The notes beneath the pieces are model-generated. The model had not been told where the DNA came from. It saw only the letters and a program-made list of their open reading frames with translations, and did not search any database. This document shows, piece by piece, positions 1 through 10,102 of a DNA stretch of 64,000 nt. The stretch spans positions 44,559 to 108,558 of the forward strand of contig JAGOPK010000010.1 of the NCBI GenBank assembly GCA_017992055.1, given 5' to 3'. The position numbers and the translations under genes are program-made. This stretch comes from Burkholderiaceae bacterium. Lineage in GTDB: Bacteria; Pseudomonadota; Gammaproteobacteria; Burkholderiales; Burkholderiaceae_C. Each line of letters opens with the position of its first letter. Position 1 is the stretch's first letter.

Positions 1-663
1 CAGGATCACCTCGCCGGGGATCCAGCGGCGCTGGCCGCCCTCGGCCACCACCATGCCGCCAAAGCCCACCGGAAAGCGCAGCTCGGGCCGCAGCAGCTCC
101 CAGGGGTTGCCGTTGCGCAGCCATTCGTCGGGCAGCTCGACCTGGCGGCCGTCCTGGATGACCTGGGCGAACATGCCGTGCTCATAGCGCAGGCCGTAGC
201 CGAAGCTGGGCAGGCCCAGCGTGGCAAAGGCATCCAGAAAGCAGGCCGCCAGCCGGCCCAGGCCGCCATTGCCCAGCGCCGCGTCGGGCTCGTGGTGCAC
301 CAGGGCCTGCAGGCTGGGCGCGGCCTTGCCCAGGGCCGCGGGCAGGTCGCCGTCCAGGCCCAGCGCGGCCAGCGCGTTGTGCATGGCCCGGCCCATCAGA
401 AACTCCATCGACAGGTAGTGCACGCGCCGCGCCGGCGCCTTGGCCTTCAGCCGCTTGGCATCGGCGGCCTGGGTGTCGGCCCAGCGCTCGGCCAGCAGCG
501 TGCGCGCGGCCTCGGCGGCGGCGGCCGACAGCGCGCCTTCGGCCGGTGCATCGCTGCGCTGCGCCAGCGCACGCGCATAGACGCGGCGGAAGTCGTTGGC
601 CAGCGCCGCCGGCGTGGCGGCCGGTGCTTGTGGGGCGGTGGCGGAGGTCGTGGTCTTGGGCAT
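1..663 (-). CDS. glgP: glycogen/maltodextrin phosphorylase, N-terminal part (cut by window edge)
   Basis: Alpha-glucan phosphorylase releases glucose-1-phosphate from glycogen or maltodextrin with phosphate and PLP in the cytoplasm. The 221 visible residues contain the family signatures VHYLSMEFLMGR (about residue 81) and DAALGNGGLGRLAACFLDA (about residue 126). The catalytic C-terminal half with the PLP lysine lies outside the window. The ATG at 663 has an AGGAG eight bases upstream, which fixes the start. It is divergent from malK and shares a 335-bp control region with it that holds two HexR-like dyads, so it probably belongs to the maltodextrin regulon. Whether it prefers glycogen (GlgP) or maltodextrin (MalP) cannot be decided from this part. 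Confidence 0.93.
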   Translation of the reverse strand, partial: MPKTTTSATAPQAPAATPAALANDFRRVYARALAQRSDAPAEGALSAAAAEAARTLLAERWADTQAADAKRLKAKAPARRVHYLSMEFLMGRAMHNALAALGLDGDLPAALGKAAPSLQALVHHEPDAALGNGGLGRLAACFLDAFATLGLPSFGYGLRYEHGMFAQVIQDGRQVELPDEWLRNGNPWELLRPELRFPVGFGGMVVAEGGQRRWIPGEVIL

Positions 664-690
664 GGCGGGACTCCTGGCAGACCGCAGTAT

Positions 691-707
691 CGACCAGACG
701 CTGGTCG
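691..707. promoter_or_regulatory. 17-bp dyad in the glgP leader
   Basis: CGACCAG, three bases, CTGGTCG forms a perfect inverted repeat 28 bases upstream of the glgP ATG. It could be an operator or a short mRNA hairpin. No second copy was noticed in the window, so no regulator is proposed. Confidence 0.4.
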
Positions 708-722
708 CTCGGCGGTTGATTG

Positions 723-737
723 TGTAGTTATCCTACA
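723..737. promoter_or_regulatory. HexR-like operator 1 (glgP side)
   Basis: TGTAGTTATCCTACA is a perfect TGTAG-N5-CTACA dyad. The same pattern occurs at 13951-13965 and 15369-15383. It resembles the TGTAA-N5-TTACA palindrome known for HexR-type RpiR regulators. It lies about 60 bases upstream of the glgP start, where a glgP promoter would be expected. Confidence 0.65.
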
Positions 738-812
738 TCGGGAAAGCCCGGGTAGGCGTCTAAGTTGTTGTTTTAATTGATTTACATTGCTTGTACCCAG
801 GTCTACCGCGCA

Positions 813-841
813 TTGTCACGCGACGGCATGGCCTGTATATT
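813..841 (+). promoter_or_regulatory. malK operon promoter
   Basis: The -35 box is TTGTCA (813-818) and the -10 box is TATATT (836-841), with a 17-bp spacer. This is a good sigma-70 match in a GC-rich genome. Transcription would start near 848 and give a leader of about 150 bases before malK, then probably the whole malK-malE-malF-malG-amylase series. Confidence 0.7.
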
Positions 842-848
842 CTCTACA
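834..848. promoter_or_regulatory. HexR-like operator 2 on the malK -10 box
   Basis: TGTATATTCTCTACA has the TGTA-N7-TACA spacing of the HexR-like dyads but differs at the fifth base of the left arm. It covers the malK -10 hexamer, a position where a bound repressor would block RNA polymerase. Confidence 0.5.
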
Positions 849-998
849 ACACGCCGGTTGCAACGCGGCGCAAACACGCAACACACGAGGACGACAAGGC
901 CGGTGGCTGCCGGCAGGCTGGGCTTGATGCGGCTGGGCGCAATGCTCGCCCGCCTGAAAGATCCGTGCCTGACCGCCCGCACGCCCCGGAAGCAGACC

Positions 999-2125
<1,127 letters not shown>

Positions 2126-2129
<4 letters not shown>

Positions 2130-3355
2130 CGGGCCGCAGCATGCGCGGCCTGCCGGGCCTGCGGGCCGCTGTCGCCACGGCCGCGCTGGCCGCAACGGCC
2201 CTGACCAGCCTGACGCCCCTGACGGCCGCCGCCACGCCGGAACCACCCCAGCGCCTGCTGGTCTGGATCAACGGCGACAAGGGCTACAACGGCCTGCAGC
2301 GCATCGGCGATGCCTTCAGCCGCGTTTCCGGCGTGCCGGTGGTGGTGCAGCATCCCGAGGGTGCGCCGGACAAGTTCCAGGCCGCCGCCGGCGCCGGCAA
2401 GGGGCCGGACATCTTCTGCTGGCCGCACGACCGTGTCGGCGAGTGGGCCAAGTCGGGCCTGATCGTGCCGCTGCGGCCGTCGAAGGCGGTGCGCGAGGCC
2501 ATCGAGCCGGCGGCCTGGCAGGCCTTCAGCTGGCGCGGCAAGGTCTGGGGCTATCCGCTGTCCTTCGAGGCCATCGGCCTGATCGTCAACCGCAGGCTGG
2601 TCGAGGTGCCGCCGGCACGCTTCGAGGACCTGCCGGCGCTGGACGCCCAGCTCAAGGCCCGCGGCGCCCGCGCCATCCTGTGGGACTACAACAAGAGCTT
2701 CTTCAGCTGGCCGATGCTGGCCGCGGCCGGCGGCCAGATCTTCGGCCAGGGCGCCGGCGGCGAGTACGACACGTCCCAGGTCGGCGTCAACAATGACGGC
2801 GCGCTGGCCGGCGCCACGCTGCTGCGCCAGCTGATCGACGGCGGCACGCTGCCACGCGGCGCGCGCTATTCCGACATGGAATCGCAGTTCGCCGCCGGCA
2901 AGGTGGCGATGATGATCTCCGGCCCCTGGGCCTGGGACAACGCGCGCAAGAGCGGCATCGACTTCATGGTCGCGCCCATCCCGTCGGTGCAGGGCCGGCC
3001 GGCCCAGCCCTTCGTCGGCGTGCTGGGCTGCATGGTCACCGCGCCCAGCCGGCAGAAGGACATCGCGCGCGAGTTCCTGGAGCAGCATGTGCTGAGCCTG
3101 CAGGGCCTGAAGACCATCGCCGCCGACGTGCCGCTGGGCACGCCGGCCAACAAGGCCTATTACGCCGAGCTGGCGGCCGACCCGCTGATCCGCGCCACCA
3201 TGGCCAATGTGCGCGCCGGACGCGCCATTCCCAACATCCCCGAGGTCGGCCGCTTCTGGCCGGCGCTGGATGCCGCGCTGGAAGCCCTGACCCAGGGCCG
3301 GCAGACGCCCAAGGAGGCGCTGGACGGCGCCGCCGCACGGATGCTGGCCAAATGA
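2126..3355 (+). CDS. malE: periplasmic maltose/maltodextrin-binding protein MalE
   Basis: This 409-residue periplasmic protein binds maltose and maltodextrins and delivers them to MalFG. After a signal peptide (hydrophobic [14 protein letters not shown] region, cleavage probably near residues 33-37) the mature protein shows [12 protein letters not shown] and [11 protein letters not shown], both close to the enterobacterial MalE sequence. No lipobox cysteine is present, so it should be soluble and not a lipoprotein. The ATG at 2126 overlaps the malK stop (ATGA); a second in-frame ATG at 2141 is possible. The end overlaps malF by four bases. Confidence 0.95.
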
Positions 3356-4878
3356 AGCCCGTGCTGCACTGGGGCCTCACCGGCCTGGCCACGCTGGGCC
3401 TGCTGTGGACGGTGATGCGCACCCACGCCGCCGGCCAGCCGCTGTGGGCCGTGGCCCTGCTGGCCTTTGGCGCGCTGGCGATCTGGATCTATGCCAGCGC
3501 GCGCAGCCTGGCCTGGAAGTACCTGCTGCCCGGCGTGGCCGGCATGCTGGTGTTCGTGGCCTTTCCGCTGCTGTACACGGTGCAGATCGGCTTCAGCAAC
3601 TACTCGTCGGCCCATCTGCTCAGCGAGGACCGCGCCCGCGCCTACCTGCTGGAGCAGACCGAGGTCGACGAGGCCAGCCTGCGCGGCTTTGCCCTGCACC
3701 GCGACGGCGCCGCGCTGCGCCTGGTGCTGGCGCCGCCGGCCGAAGGCCCGGACAGCGCCGGCCCGGCCCTGGTGTCGCCGCCGCTGGACCTGGCACGCGG
3801 CGCGCCCGCCACGCCGGTGGCGATGGCCGCCGGCAGCGCGCCGGCCGGCCCGGTGCTGACGCTGCGCGAGGTGATCGCGCTGCGGCCAGCGCTGCAGGCC
3901 CTGGTGCTGCAGCTGCCCGAGGGCAAGCCGCTGGCCTATGCCGGCCTGCGCGAGTTCGGCCGCGTGCAGCCGCTGTGGACGGCCCAGGCCGACGGCAGCC
4001 TGGTGCAGGCCGCCACCGCCGAGCGTTATGCGCCCGACCACCAGCGCGGCTTCTTCGCCAATGCCCGCGGCGAGGCGCTGACGCCCGGCTTCAAGGTTGG
4101 CGTGGGCTGGGCCAACTACCAGCGCATGCTGTTCGATGCCGACTTCCGCGGCCCCTTCGTCAGCATCTTCGTCTGGACCGTCAGCTTCGCGGCGCTGACG
4201 GTGCTGTTCTCCACCGCGCTGGGCCTGGCGCTGGCGGTGGCGCTGAACTGGGAGGGCCTGCGCTACCGCACGCTGTACCGCACGCTGCTGTTCCTGCCCT
4301 ATGCGGTGCCGGGCTTCATCTCCATCCTGGTGTTCAAGGGCCTGTTCAACCAGAACTTCGGCGAGATCAATGCCATCCTCGATGCGCTGTTCGGCATCCG
4401 CCCGGCCTGGTTTGCCGATCCGCTGCTGGCCAAGGCCATGCTGCTGATCGTCAACACCTGGCTGGGCTATCCGTACATCATGGTGCTGGCCACCGGCCTG
4501 ATCAAGGCCATCCCGGCCGACCTGTACGAGGCCTCGGCCATCGCCGGCGCCGGCCCCTGGACCAACTTCCGCCGCATCACCGCGCCGCTGATCGCCAAGC
4601 CGCTGGCGCCGCTGCTGATCAGCGCCTTCGCCTTCAACTTCAACAACTTCGTGCTCATCAGCCTGCTCACCGACGGCCGGCCCGACTACCTGAACACCAA
4701 GCTGCCGGCGGGCACCACCGACATCCTGGTCAGCTACACCTACCGCATCGCCTTCACCGACGCCGGCCAGAACTTCGGCCTGGCGGCGGCGATCTCGACG
4801 CTGATCTTCGGCATGGTGGCGCTGATGGCGCTGCTGCAGCTGCGCTTCATGCGTGGCTCGGAACAAGGCAAAACCTGA
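3352..4878 (+). CDS. malF: maltodextrin ABC permease MalF
   Basis: This inner-membrane permease subunit has 508 residues, near the 514 of E. coli MalF. It keeps the MalF-specific large periplasmic P2 domain (roughly residues 90-260) between the early and core membrane segments. The EAA coupling loop that contacts MalK is seen at [16 protein letters not shown], starting at residue 393. The C-terminal part has the conserved [10 protein letters not shown] region. The ATG overlaps the malE stop. Presence of P2, which docks MalE in E. coli, argues for an enteric-type maltose system and not the generic two-permease sugar type. Confidence 0.95.
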   Translation: MKPVLHWGLTGLATLGLLWTVMRTHAAGQPLWAVALLAFGALAIWIYASARSLAWKYLLPGVAGMLVFVAFPLLYTVQIGFSNYSSAHLLSEDRARAYLLEQTEVDEASLRGFALHRDGAALRLVLAPPAEGPDSAGPALVSPPLDLARGAPATPVAMAAGSAPAGPVLTLREVIALRPALQALVLQLPEGKPLAYAGLREFGRVQPLWTAQADGSLVQAATAERYAPDHQRGFFANARGEALTPGFKVGVGWANYQRMLFDADFRGPFVSIFVWTVSFAALTVLFSTALGLALAVALNWEGLRYRTLYRTLLFLPYAVPGFISILVFKGLFNQNFGEINAILDALFGIRPAWFADPLLAKAMLLIVNTWLGYPYIMVLATGLIKAIPADLYEASAIAGAGPWTNFRRITAPLIAKPLAPLLISAFAFNFNNFVLISLLTDGRPDYLNTKLPAGTTDILVSYTYRIAFTDAGQNFGLAAAISTLIFGMVALMALLQLRFMRGSEQGKT

Positions 4879-4879
4879 C

Positions 4880-5770
4880 ATGGCCCTGGTCACCGGCAAG
4901 AACCAGCGCTGGCGCGTGCTGGCCCTGCACCTGGCGCTGTGGGCGCTGATCGCGGTCACGCTGTTTCCGCTGCTGGCGGTGCTGTCGATCTCGCTGCGGC
5001 CCGGCAACTTCGCCACCGGCTCGCTGATCCCCACGCAGATCAGCTGGGAGCACTGGCAGCTGGCGCTGGGCTTCACGGTCACGCGGCCCGACGGCACGCT
5101 GGTGCCGCCGCCGTTTCCGGTGCTGCTGTGGCTGTGGAACTCGATCAAGATCGCCACCGCCAGCGCGCTGCTGATCGTGGCCATCTCCACCACCGCGGCC
5201 TATGCCTTTGCGCGGCTGAAGTTCGCGCGCAAGCAGAGCATCCTGAACAGCCTGCTGCTGCTGCAGATGTTTCCGGTGGCGGTGGCCCTGGTGGCGGTGT
5301 ATGCCATCTTCGAGACCCTGGGCCAGGCCGTGCCGGCGCTGGGCGTCGAGACCCATGCCGGCCTGGTGCTGGCCTATTGCGGCGGCGTGGCCACCCACAT
5401 CTGGACCATCAAGGGCTACTTCGACACCATCCCGGTGGAGATCGAGGAGAACGCCAAGGTCGACGGCGCCACGCACTGGCAGGCCTTCCGCCGCGTGCTG
5501 CTGCCGATGGCCCTGCCCATCCTGGTGGTGGTGTTCGTGCTGGCCTTCATCGGCACCATCATCGAGTACCCGATCGCCAGCGTGCTGCTGCGCGAGGAGC
5601 CCAATCTGACGCTGGCCGTGGGCAGCAAGTTCTACCTCTACGAGCAGAAGTACCTGTGGGGCGACTTCGCCGCCGCGGCGGTGCTGTCGGGCCTGCCGAT
5701 CACGCTGGTGTTCCTGGCCGCGCAGCGCTGGATCGTCTCCGGGCTGACCGCCGGCGGCGTCAAGGGATGA
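4880..5770 (+). CDS. malG: maltodextrin ABC permease MalG
   Basis: This is the second inner-membrane permease, 296 residues from the ATG at 4880, exactly the length of E. coli MalG. It contains [12 protein letters not shown], the EAA loop [17 protein letters not shown] (about 190-206) and the C-terminal [10 protein letters not shown]-like ending ([10 protein letters not shown]) that in E. coli reaches the MalK Q-loop. An in-frame ATG at 4853 lies inside malF, but the 4880 start gives MALVTGKNQ, which aligns with the E. coli N-terminus. One base separates it from the malF stop. Confidence 0.95.
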   Translation: MALVTGKNQRWRVLALHLALWALIAVTLFPLLAVLSISLRPGNFATGSLIPTQISWEHWQLALGFTVTRPDGTLVPPPFPVLLWLWNSIKIATASALLIVAISTTAAYAFARLKFARKQSILNSLLLLQMFPVAVALVAVYAIFETLGQAVPALGVETHAGLVLAYCGGVATHIWTIKGYFDTIPVEIEENAKVDGATHWQAFRRVLLPMALPILVVVFVLAFIGTIIEYPIASVLLREEPNLTLAVGSKFYLYEQKYLWGDFAAAAVLSGLPITLVFLAAQRWIVSGLTAGGVKG

Positions 5771-5774
5771 GGCG

Positions 5775-7373
5775 ATGAAGCTGCGCACCCTGCTGGCCGC
5801 TCTGGCCGCCGCCACCGGCCTGACCGCCACCGCCCAACCCGTCGCGACCCCCATGCCTCTTGCCAACCGACACGACCAGGCCGTCGCCGGCCGCTATGCC
5901 CAGCGCGAGGCCGACTGGCGCAACGGCGCCGTGGTCTACCAGGTGCTGGTCGACCGCTTCGCGCCCAGCGCCGACCTGCCGGCCAAGCGCCACCTGTACC
6001 CGGCGCCCAAGACCCTGCGCGCCTGGACCGACGAGCCGCGCCAGGGCCGCTACCTGGAGCGCGAAAAGCTCTGGAGCCACGAGATCGACTTTTGGGGCGG
6101 CGACCTGGCCAGCACCGCGTCCCGGCTCGACCATGTGCAGCAGCTGGGCGCCGACGTGCTGTACCTGAACCCCATCGTGCTGGCCACCACCAACCACAAG
6201 TACGACGCGCTGGACTATCTGCAGATCTCGCCCGAATACGGCACGCGCGAGGACCTGCGGCGCCTGGGTGCCGCGGCCAGGGCGCGTGGCCTGAAGCTGG
6301 TGCTGGACGGCGTGTTCAACCACATGGGCCGCAACTCGCCCAAGTACCGCGCGGCCGAGGCCGGCGACGCCACCTACAAGGACTGGTTCGTCTTCGGCCC
6401 GCAGTACCAGGGCGGCACGCGCACCTGGTGGAATGCGCAGAACCTGCCCGAGCTGAACCTGGAGAACCCGGCCGTGCGCCAGCACCTCTGGGAAGCGCCC
6501 GACTCAGTGGTGCGCAGCTATCTGCGCGACGGCGCCGACGGCTGGCGCCTGGACGTGGCCTTCGACATCGGCTTCAAGCACCTGCAGGCGCTGACCGACG
6601 CCGTCCATGCCGAGAAGCCCGGCTCGCTGGTGGTGGGCGAGATCCCCAACTACCCGCGCGAGTGGTTTCCGTCGGTGGATGGCGTGATGCACTTCGGCCT
6701 GCGCAAGCTGCTGATCGCGCTGGCCCGCGGCGAGCTGGACGGCGCCAGCTTCCAGCGCCTGGTGTCGCGCATGATCGGCGATGCCGACTACGAGCACCTG
6801 CTCAAGAGCTGGGTCTACCTCGACAACCACGACACGCCGCGGCTGGCCACGGCGATCCCCCAGCCGGCCGCGCGCCGCCTGGCCCAGGTGCTGCAGTTCA
6901 CCCTGCCCGGCAGCGTCAACCTGTACTACGGCAGCGAGGTCGGCATGGAGGGCGACGACGACCCCGAGATGCGCGGGGCCATGCGCTGGGACCGCGTGGC
7001 CGCCGGCCATCCCGAGCTGGCCTGGACCCAGCAGCTGGTGGCGCTGCGCAAGAAGCATCGCGCGCTGCGCGTGGGCGACTTCCGCACGCTGGAGGCCAGC
7101 GGCAACGTCATCGCCTTCCAGCGCCACACCGACCGCGTGGCCGACTCGGTGCTGGTGCTGGTCAACCCGTCCGGCAGCGAGCAGCGCAGCACGGTGCTGG
7201 TCACCGATTCCAAGCTGATGGATGGCGAGACCCTGGTCGACGTGCTCGGCGGCCGCGCCTTCAGCCTGCAGGGCGCGCTGCTGCAGACCACGCTGCCGCC
7301 GCAGTCGGCCTTTGTGCTGACGCCGCGGCTGGCCACGCCGGGCGGCTACAGCAACTTCAAGCGCGTGCAGTGA
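5775..7373 (+). CDS. exported GH13 alpha-amylase family enzyme
   Basis: This 532-residue glycoside hydrolase of family 13 probably hydrolyses alpha-1,4-glucan oligosaccharides in the periplasm or outside. A signal peptide (MKLRTLLAALAAATGLTATA) is followed by the GH13 barrel. Catalytic regions are DGVFNH (178-183), nucleophile Asp260 in GWRLD, acid/base Glu289 in VGEI and Asp353 in LDNHD. It starts four bases after malG and is probably co-transcribed with the transporter. The exact product pattern (maltose, glucose or transglycosylation) cannot be read from the sequence. Confidence 0.9.
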   Translation: MKLRTLLAALAAATGLTATAQPVATPMPLANRHDQAVAGRYAQREADWRNGAVVYQVLVDRFAPSADLPAKRHLYPAPKTLRAWTDEPRQGRYLEREKLWSHEIDFWGGDLASTASRLDHVQQLGADVLYLNPIVLATTNHKYDALDYLQISPEYGTREDLRRLGAAARARGLKLVLDGVFNHMGRNSPKYRAAEAGDATYKDWFVFGPQYQGGTRTWWNAQNLPELNLENPAVRQHLWEAPDSVVRSYLRDGADGWRLDVAFDIGFKHLQALTDAVHAEKPGSLVVGEIPNYPREWFPSVDGVMHFGLRKLLIALARGELDGASFQRLVSRMIGDADYEHLLKSWVYLDNHDTPRLATAIPQPAARRLAQVLQFTLPGSVNLYYGSEVGMEGDDDPEMRGAMRWDRVAAGHPELAWTQQLVALRKKHRALRVGDFRTLEASGNVIAFQRHTDRVADSVLVLVNPSGSEQRSTVLVTDSKLMDGETLVDVLGGRAFSLQGALLQTTLPPQSAFVLTPRLATPGGYSNFKRVQ

Positions 7374-10075
7374 GCCTCGCCACCCGCCTGCCGGCCCTGG
7401 CCGTGCTGCTGGCCGCGCTGTTGGCGGCGTCGGCGGCATCCGGCGCACCGGCGGCCTGCCGCGACGATCCGCTGCAGGGCCGCGCCCTGTACTGGCGCGG
7501 CAGCGTCAACGGCTGGACCGCCGACGAGCGCCAGCGCCTGCGCTGGGCCTGCGACCGCTGGAGCGGCGTGTTTGCGCTGGCCGGCGAGCAGCGCTTCAAG
7601 ATCGGCGACGAGGCCTGGAGCGCCGATGCCAACTTCGGCGAAGGCACGGCACCCGACCGTCTCGCAGCCCAGGGCCGCGACCTGCTGCGGCAGCTGCCGG
7701 CCGCCACCTACCGCGTCAGCCTGCAGCCCCAGGCCCAGGGCGGCCCGCAGCTGAGCCTCCAGGCCTGCCCCGAAGCGCCCCGGCCCTGGGACCGCCAGCC
7801 GCCACGGCTGCGCGTCGATGGCGATGCCGCCACGCCGCGCAGCTTTCTGCTGCAGTGCGACGCGTTCTACCTGAACCTGCGCAGCGAACGGCCGCAGACG
7901 GTGCAGGCCACCGACGCCCAGGGCCAGCCCCTGCCCGGCCTGGCGCCGCTGGCCGTGCCGGCCGGCGAGCACACGCTGCGCCTGGCGCGCGGCGAGCAGG
8001 GGCGCTGGCACCTGCAGGCCGGCCCGCTGAACTTTGCCGATCCGCGCGAACCCAGCGTGCGCGATCCGGTGGCCGCCGGCCTGCGCTACGACTCGCGCGA
8101 TGTGGCCCACCGCTCGCCATTCGGCGCCGTGCCCGCCGGCAGCACGCTGCGTTTTGCCGTTGGCGCACCGCCGGGTGTTGAGTCGCTGACCCTGGTGGTC
8201 GAGCGCCGCGTGCTCGAAGGCAACCAGGAGCGCCTGCACTACGAGCCGCTGGCGCGCGTGGCCATGGTGCGCGAGCCCGCTGCCGACGGTGGCGAGCGCT
8301 TCGTCGCCCAGCATCGCTTCGATGCGGTGGGTGTGCACGGCCACTGGTTCGAGGCCCAGATCGGCGGCCAGCGCTATGCGCTGCACAACAACGCCGACGC
8401 CGTGGCCTGGACGCGCGAAAAAGGCAGCGGCGGCCTGGCCACGGTCGATCCGCTGCCCGCCGACCCGGCCCGCGTGCGGCGCATGCGCATCAGCGTGCAC
8501 CAGCCGGGGTTTGCCGTGCCGTCCTGGGCCGCCGATGCCATCTGGTACCAGGTCTTCCCCGAGCGCTTCCGCAATGGCGATGCGTCCAACGATCCCCAGC
8601 CCGGCCACCAGCGCTACCAGCGCCATGGCATCGAGCGCCATGCGCGCTGGCTGGAACTGCCCTACAAGCCCGGCAGCGGCGATGGCAGCGACGGCGTCTA
8701 CAACAACGACTTCTTCGGCGGCGACCTGGCCGGCCTGACCGACAAGCTGCCGCACCTGCAGCGCCTGGGCGTGACCACGATCTACAGCACGCCGCTGTTC
8801 AAGGCCGCCAGCAACCACAAGTACGACCATGCCGACTACCGGCAGATCGACCCCGGCTTCGGCCGCAATGCCGACTTCGAGCGCCTGACGCGCGAGGCGG
8901 CGCGGCGCGGCATGCGCATCGTGCCCGACGCCTCGTTCAACCACACCGGCAGCGACTCGGTCTACTTCGACCGCTACGGCAACCATGGCGGCGCCGATTC
9001 GCCCGGCGCCTTTGCCAACGGCCGGCCCAACCCGGCCTCGCCCTGGGCGCGCTGGTACCGCTTCGACCTGGCGCAGACCGAGCCGGACAAGCAGTACCAG
9101 GGCTGGCTGAACGTGCCCGACCTGCCCGAGGTCGACAAGGCCGATGCCGGCTGGCGCGACTTTGCCTTCCGCGCGCCCGACTCCATCACCCGGCTGTGGC
9201 TGGGGCGCGGCGCGGCCGGCTGGCGCATGGACGTGGCGCCCTATGTGGCCGATGACTTCTGGCGCGAGTGGCGGGCCGTGGTCAAGGCCAGCAATCCCGA
9301 GGCCATCACCGTGGCCGAGACCTGGTTCGAGCCGGCCAAGCACCTGCTGGGCGACATGTTCGACGCCAGCATGAACTACGTCTTCCGCAATGCCGTGCTC
9401 GACTGGGCGCGTGGCGGCAGCGCACGCGAGATGACCGCCCAGCTGGAGCTGCTGCGCGAGCAGCTGCCGGCGCCGGCCCTGCATGCGATGCTGAACCTGC
9501 TGTCCAGCCACGATGTGCCACGCGCGCTGACCGTGCTGGGCGACGAGGGCCCGGCCACGCCGGCCGCCCAGCGTGCGCTGGCACGGCAGCGCTTTGTGCT
9601 GGCCACGCGGCTGCAGATGGCCTGGCCCGGCGCGCCCATGGTCTATTACGGCGACGAGGTCGGCATGACCGGCGGCGACGACCCCTACAACCGCGGCCCC
9701 TATCCCTGGGCCGACCAGGGCGGTGCGCCCGACACCGCGCTGGAGGACGAACTGCGCCGGCTGATCGCGCTGCGCCGGGCGCACCCGGTGCTGTCGCGCG
9801 GCACGCTGCTGGCGCCGCTGTGGGTGGACGACGAGGTGCTGGTGGTGGCGCGCCGGCTGGACGACGGCCAGGCCGCCGGCCCACGCTGGGCCATCACCGC
9901 CTTCAGCAATGCCGACGGGCCGCGCCGGCTGCGTGTGCGCCTGCCCGAAGGCGCGCCGGCCAGCGGCTGGCGCGACCTGCTGGCACCTGCGGCACCTGCG
10001 GCGCCACGCTCGGCCGCGCAAGGTGAACTGCCGATCGAGCTGCCGGCCCGTGGCGCGGCCTGGCTGCTGCCCTGA
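7370..10075 (+). CDS. exported multi-domain GH13 neopullulanase/cyclomaltodextrinase-like enzyme
   Basis: The 901-residue product starts at a GTG that overlaps the stop of the preceding amylase (GTGA). The start is supported by the signal peptide that follows (LPALAVLLAALLAASAASGAPA). About 390 residues precede the catalytic barrel; they look like beta-rich carbohydrate-binding modules (VNGW near the start, a CBM34-like segment around 230-370). The barrel begins at AIWYQVFPERF (about 390). Catalytic residues are Asp621 (GWRMD), Glu650 (AETW) and Asp715 (SSHD). Neopullulanase or cyclomaltodextrinase activity is inferred from the QVFPERFRNGD motif. It closes the mal operon and faces the next gene tail to tail. 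Confidence 0.85.
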   Translation: MSLATRLPALAVLLAALLAASAASGAPAACRDDPLQGRALYWRGSVNGWTADERQRLRWACDRWSGVFALAGEQRFKIGDEAWSADANFGEGTAPDRLAAQGRDLLRQLPAATYRVSLQPQAQGGPQLSLQACPEAPRPWDRQPPRLRVDGDAATPRSFLLQCDAFYLNLRSERPQTVQATDAQGQPLPGLAPLAVPAGEHTLRLARGEQGRWHLQAGPLNFADPREPSVRDPVAAGLRYDSRDVAHRSPFGAVPAGSTLRFAVGAPPGVESLTLVVERRVLEGNQERLHYEPLARVAMVREPAADGGERFVAQHRFDAVGVHGHWFEAQIGGQRYALHNNADAVAWTREKGSGGLATVDPLPADPARVRRMRISVHQPGFAVPSWAADAIWYQVFPERFRNGDASNDPQPGHQRYQRHGIERHARWLELPYKPGSGDGSDGVYNNDFFGGDLAGLTDKLPHLQRLGVTTIYSTPLFKAASNHKYDHADYRQIDPGFGRNADFERLTREAARRGMRIVPDASFNHTGSDSVYFDRYGNHGGADSPGAFANGRPNPASPWARWYRFDLAQTEPDKQYQGWLNVPDLPEVDKADAGWRDFAFRAPDSITRLWLGRGAAGWRMDVAPYVADDFWREWRAVVKASNPEAITVAETWFEPAKHLLGDMFDASMNYVFRNAVLDWARGGSAREMTAQLELLREQLPAPALHAMLNLLSSHDVPRALTVLGDEGPATPAAQRALARQRFVLATRLQMAWPGAPMVYYGDEVGMTGGDDPYNRGPYPWADQGGAPDTALEDELRRLIALRRAHPVLSRGTLLAPLWVDDEVLVVARRLDDGQAAGPRWAITAFSNADGPRRLRVRLPEGAPASGWRDLLAPAAPAAPRSAAQGELPIELPARGAAWLLP

Positions 10076-10102
10076 GCCCGGCCGAGGGCGCCCTCTGGCT
10101 GG

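Larger units (their letters stand above)
664..998. other. divergent glgP/malK control region
   Basis: This gene-free stretch separates divergent glgP and malK. It holds a 17-bp dyad (CGACCAG-ACG-CTGGTCG, 691-707) close to the glgP start, a perfect TGTAG-N5-CTACA dyad (723-737), a sigma-70 type promoter reading into malK (813-841), and a looser TGTA-N7-TACA dyad on its -10 box (834-848). It is visibly more AT-rich around 720-850 than the genes on both sides. An in-frame upstream extension of malK exists but lacks coding character. Confidence 0.75.

Noticed and set aside
783-795. TACA-TTGCT-TGTA inverted repeat in the malK control region
   Set aside because: Arms are in the reverse order of the HexR-like dyads and only four bases long; chance is likely in this AT-rich patch.
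777-998. In-frame N-terminal extension of malK
   Set aside because: It crosses the promoter and operator region and shows no conserved residues; the ATG at 999 has a ribosome site and the family start.
10084-10095. GAGGGCGCCCTC palindrome between the convergent neopullulanase and unknown gene as a terminator
   Set aside because: There is no loop and no T-run on either strand; a 12-bp GC palindrome is unremarkable here.
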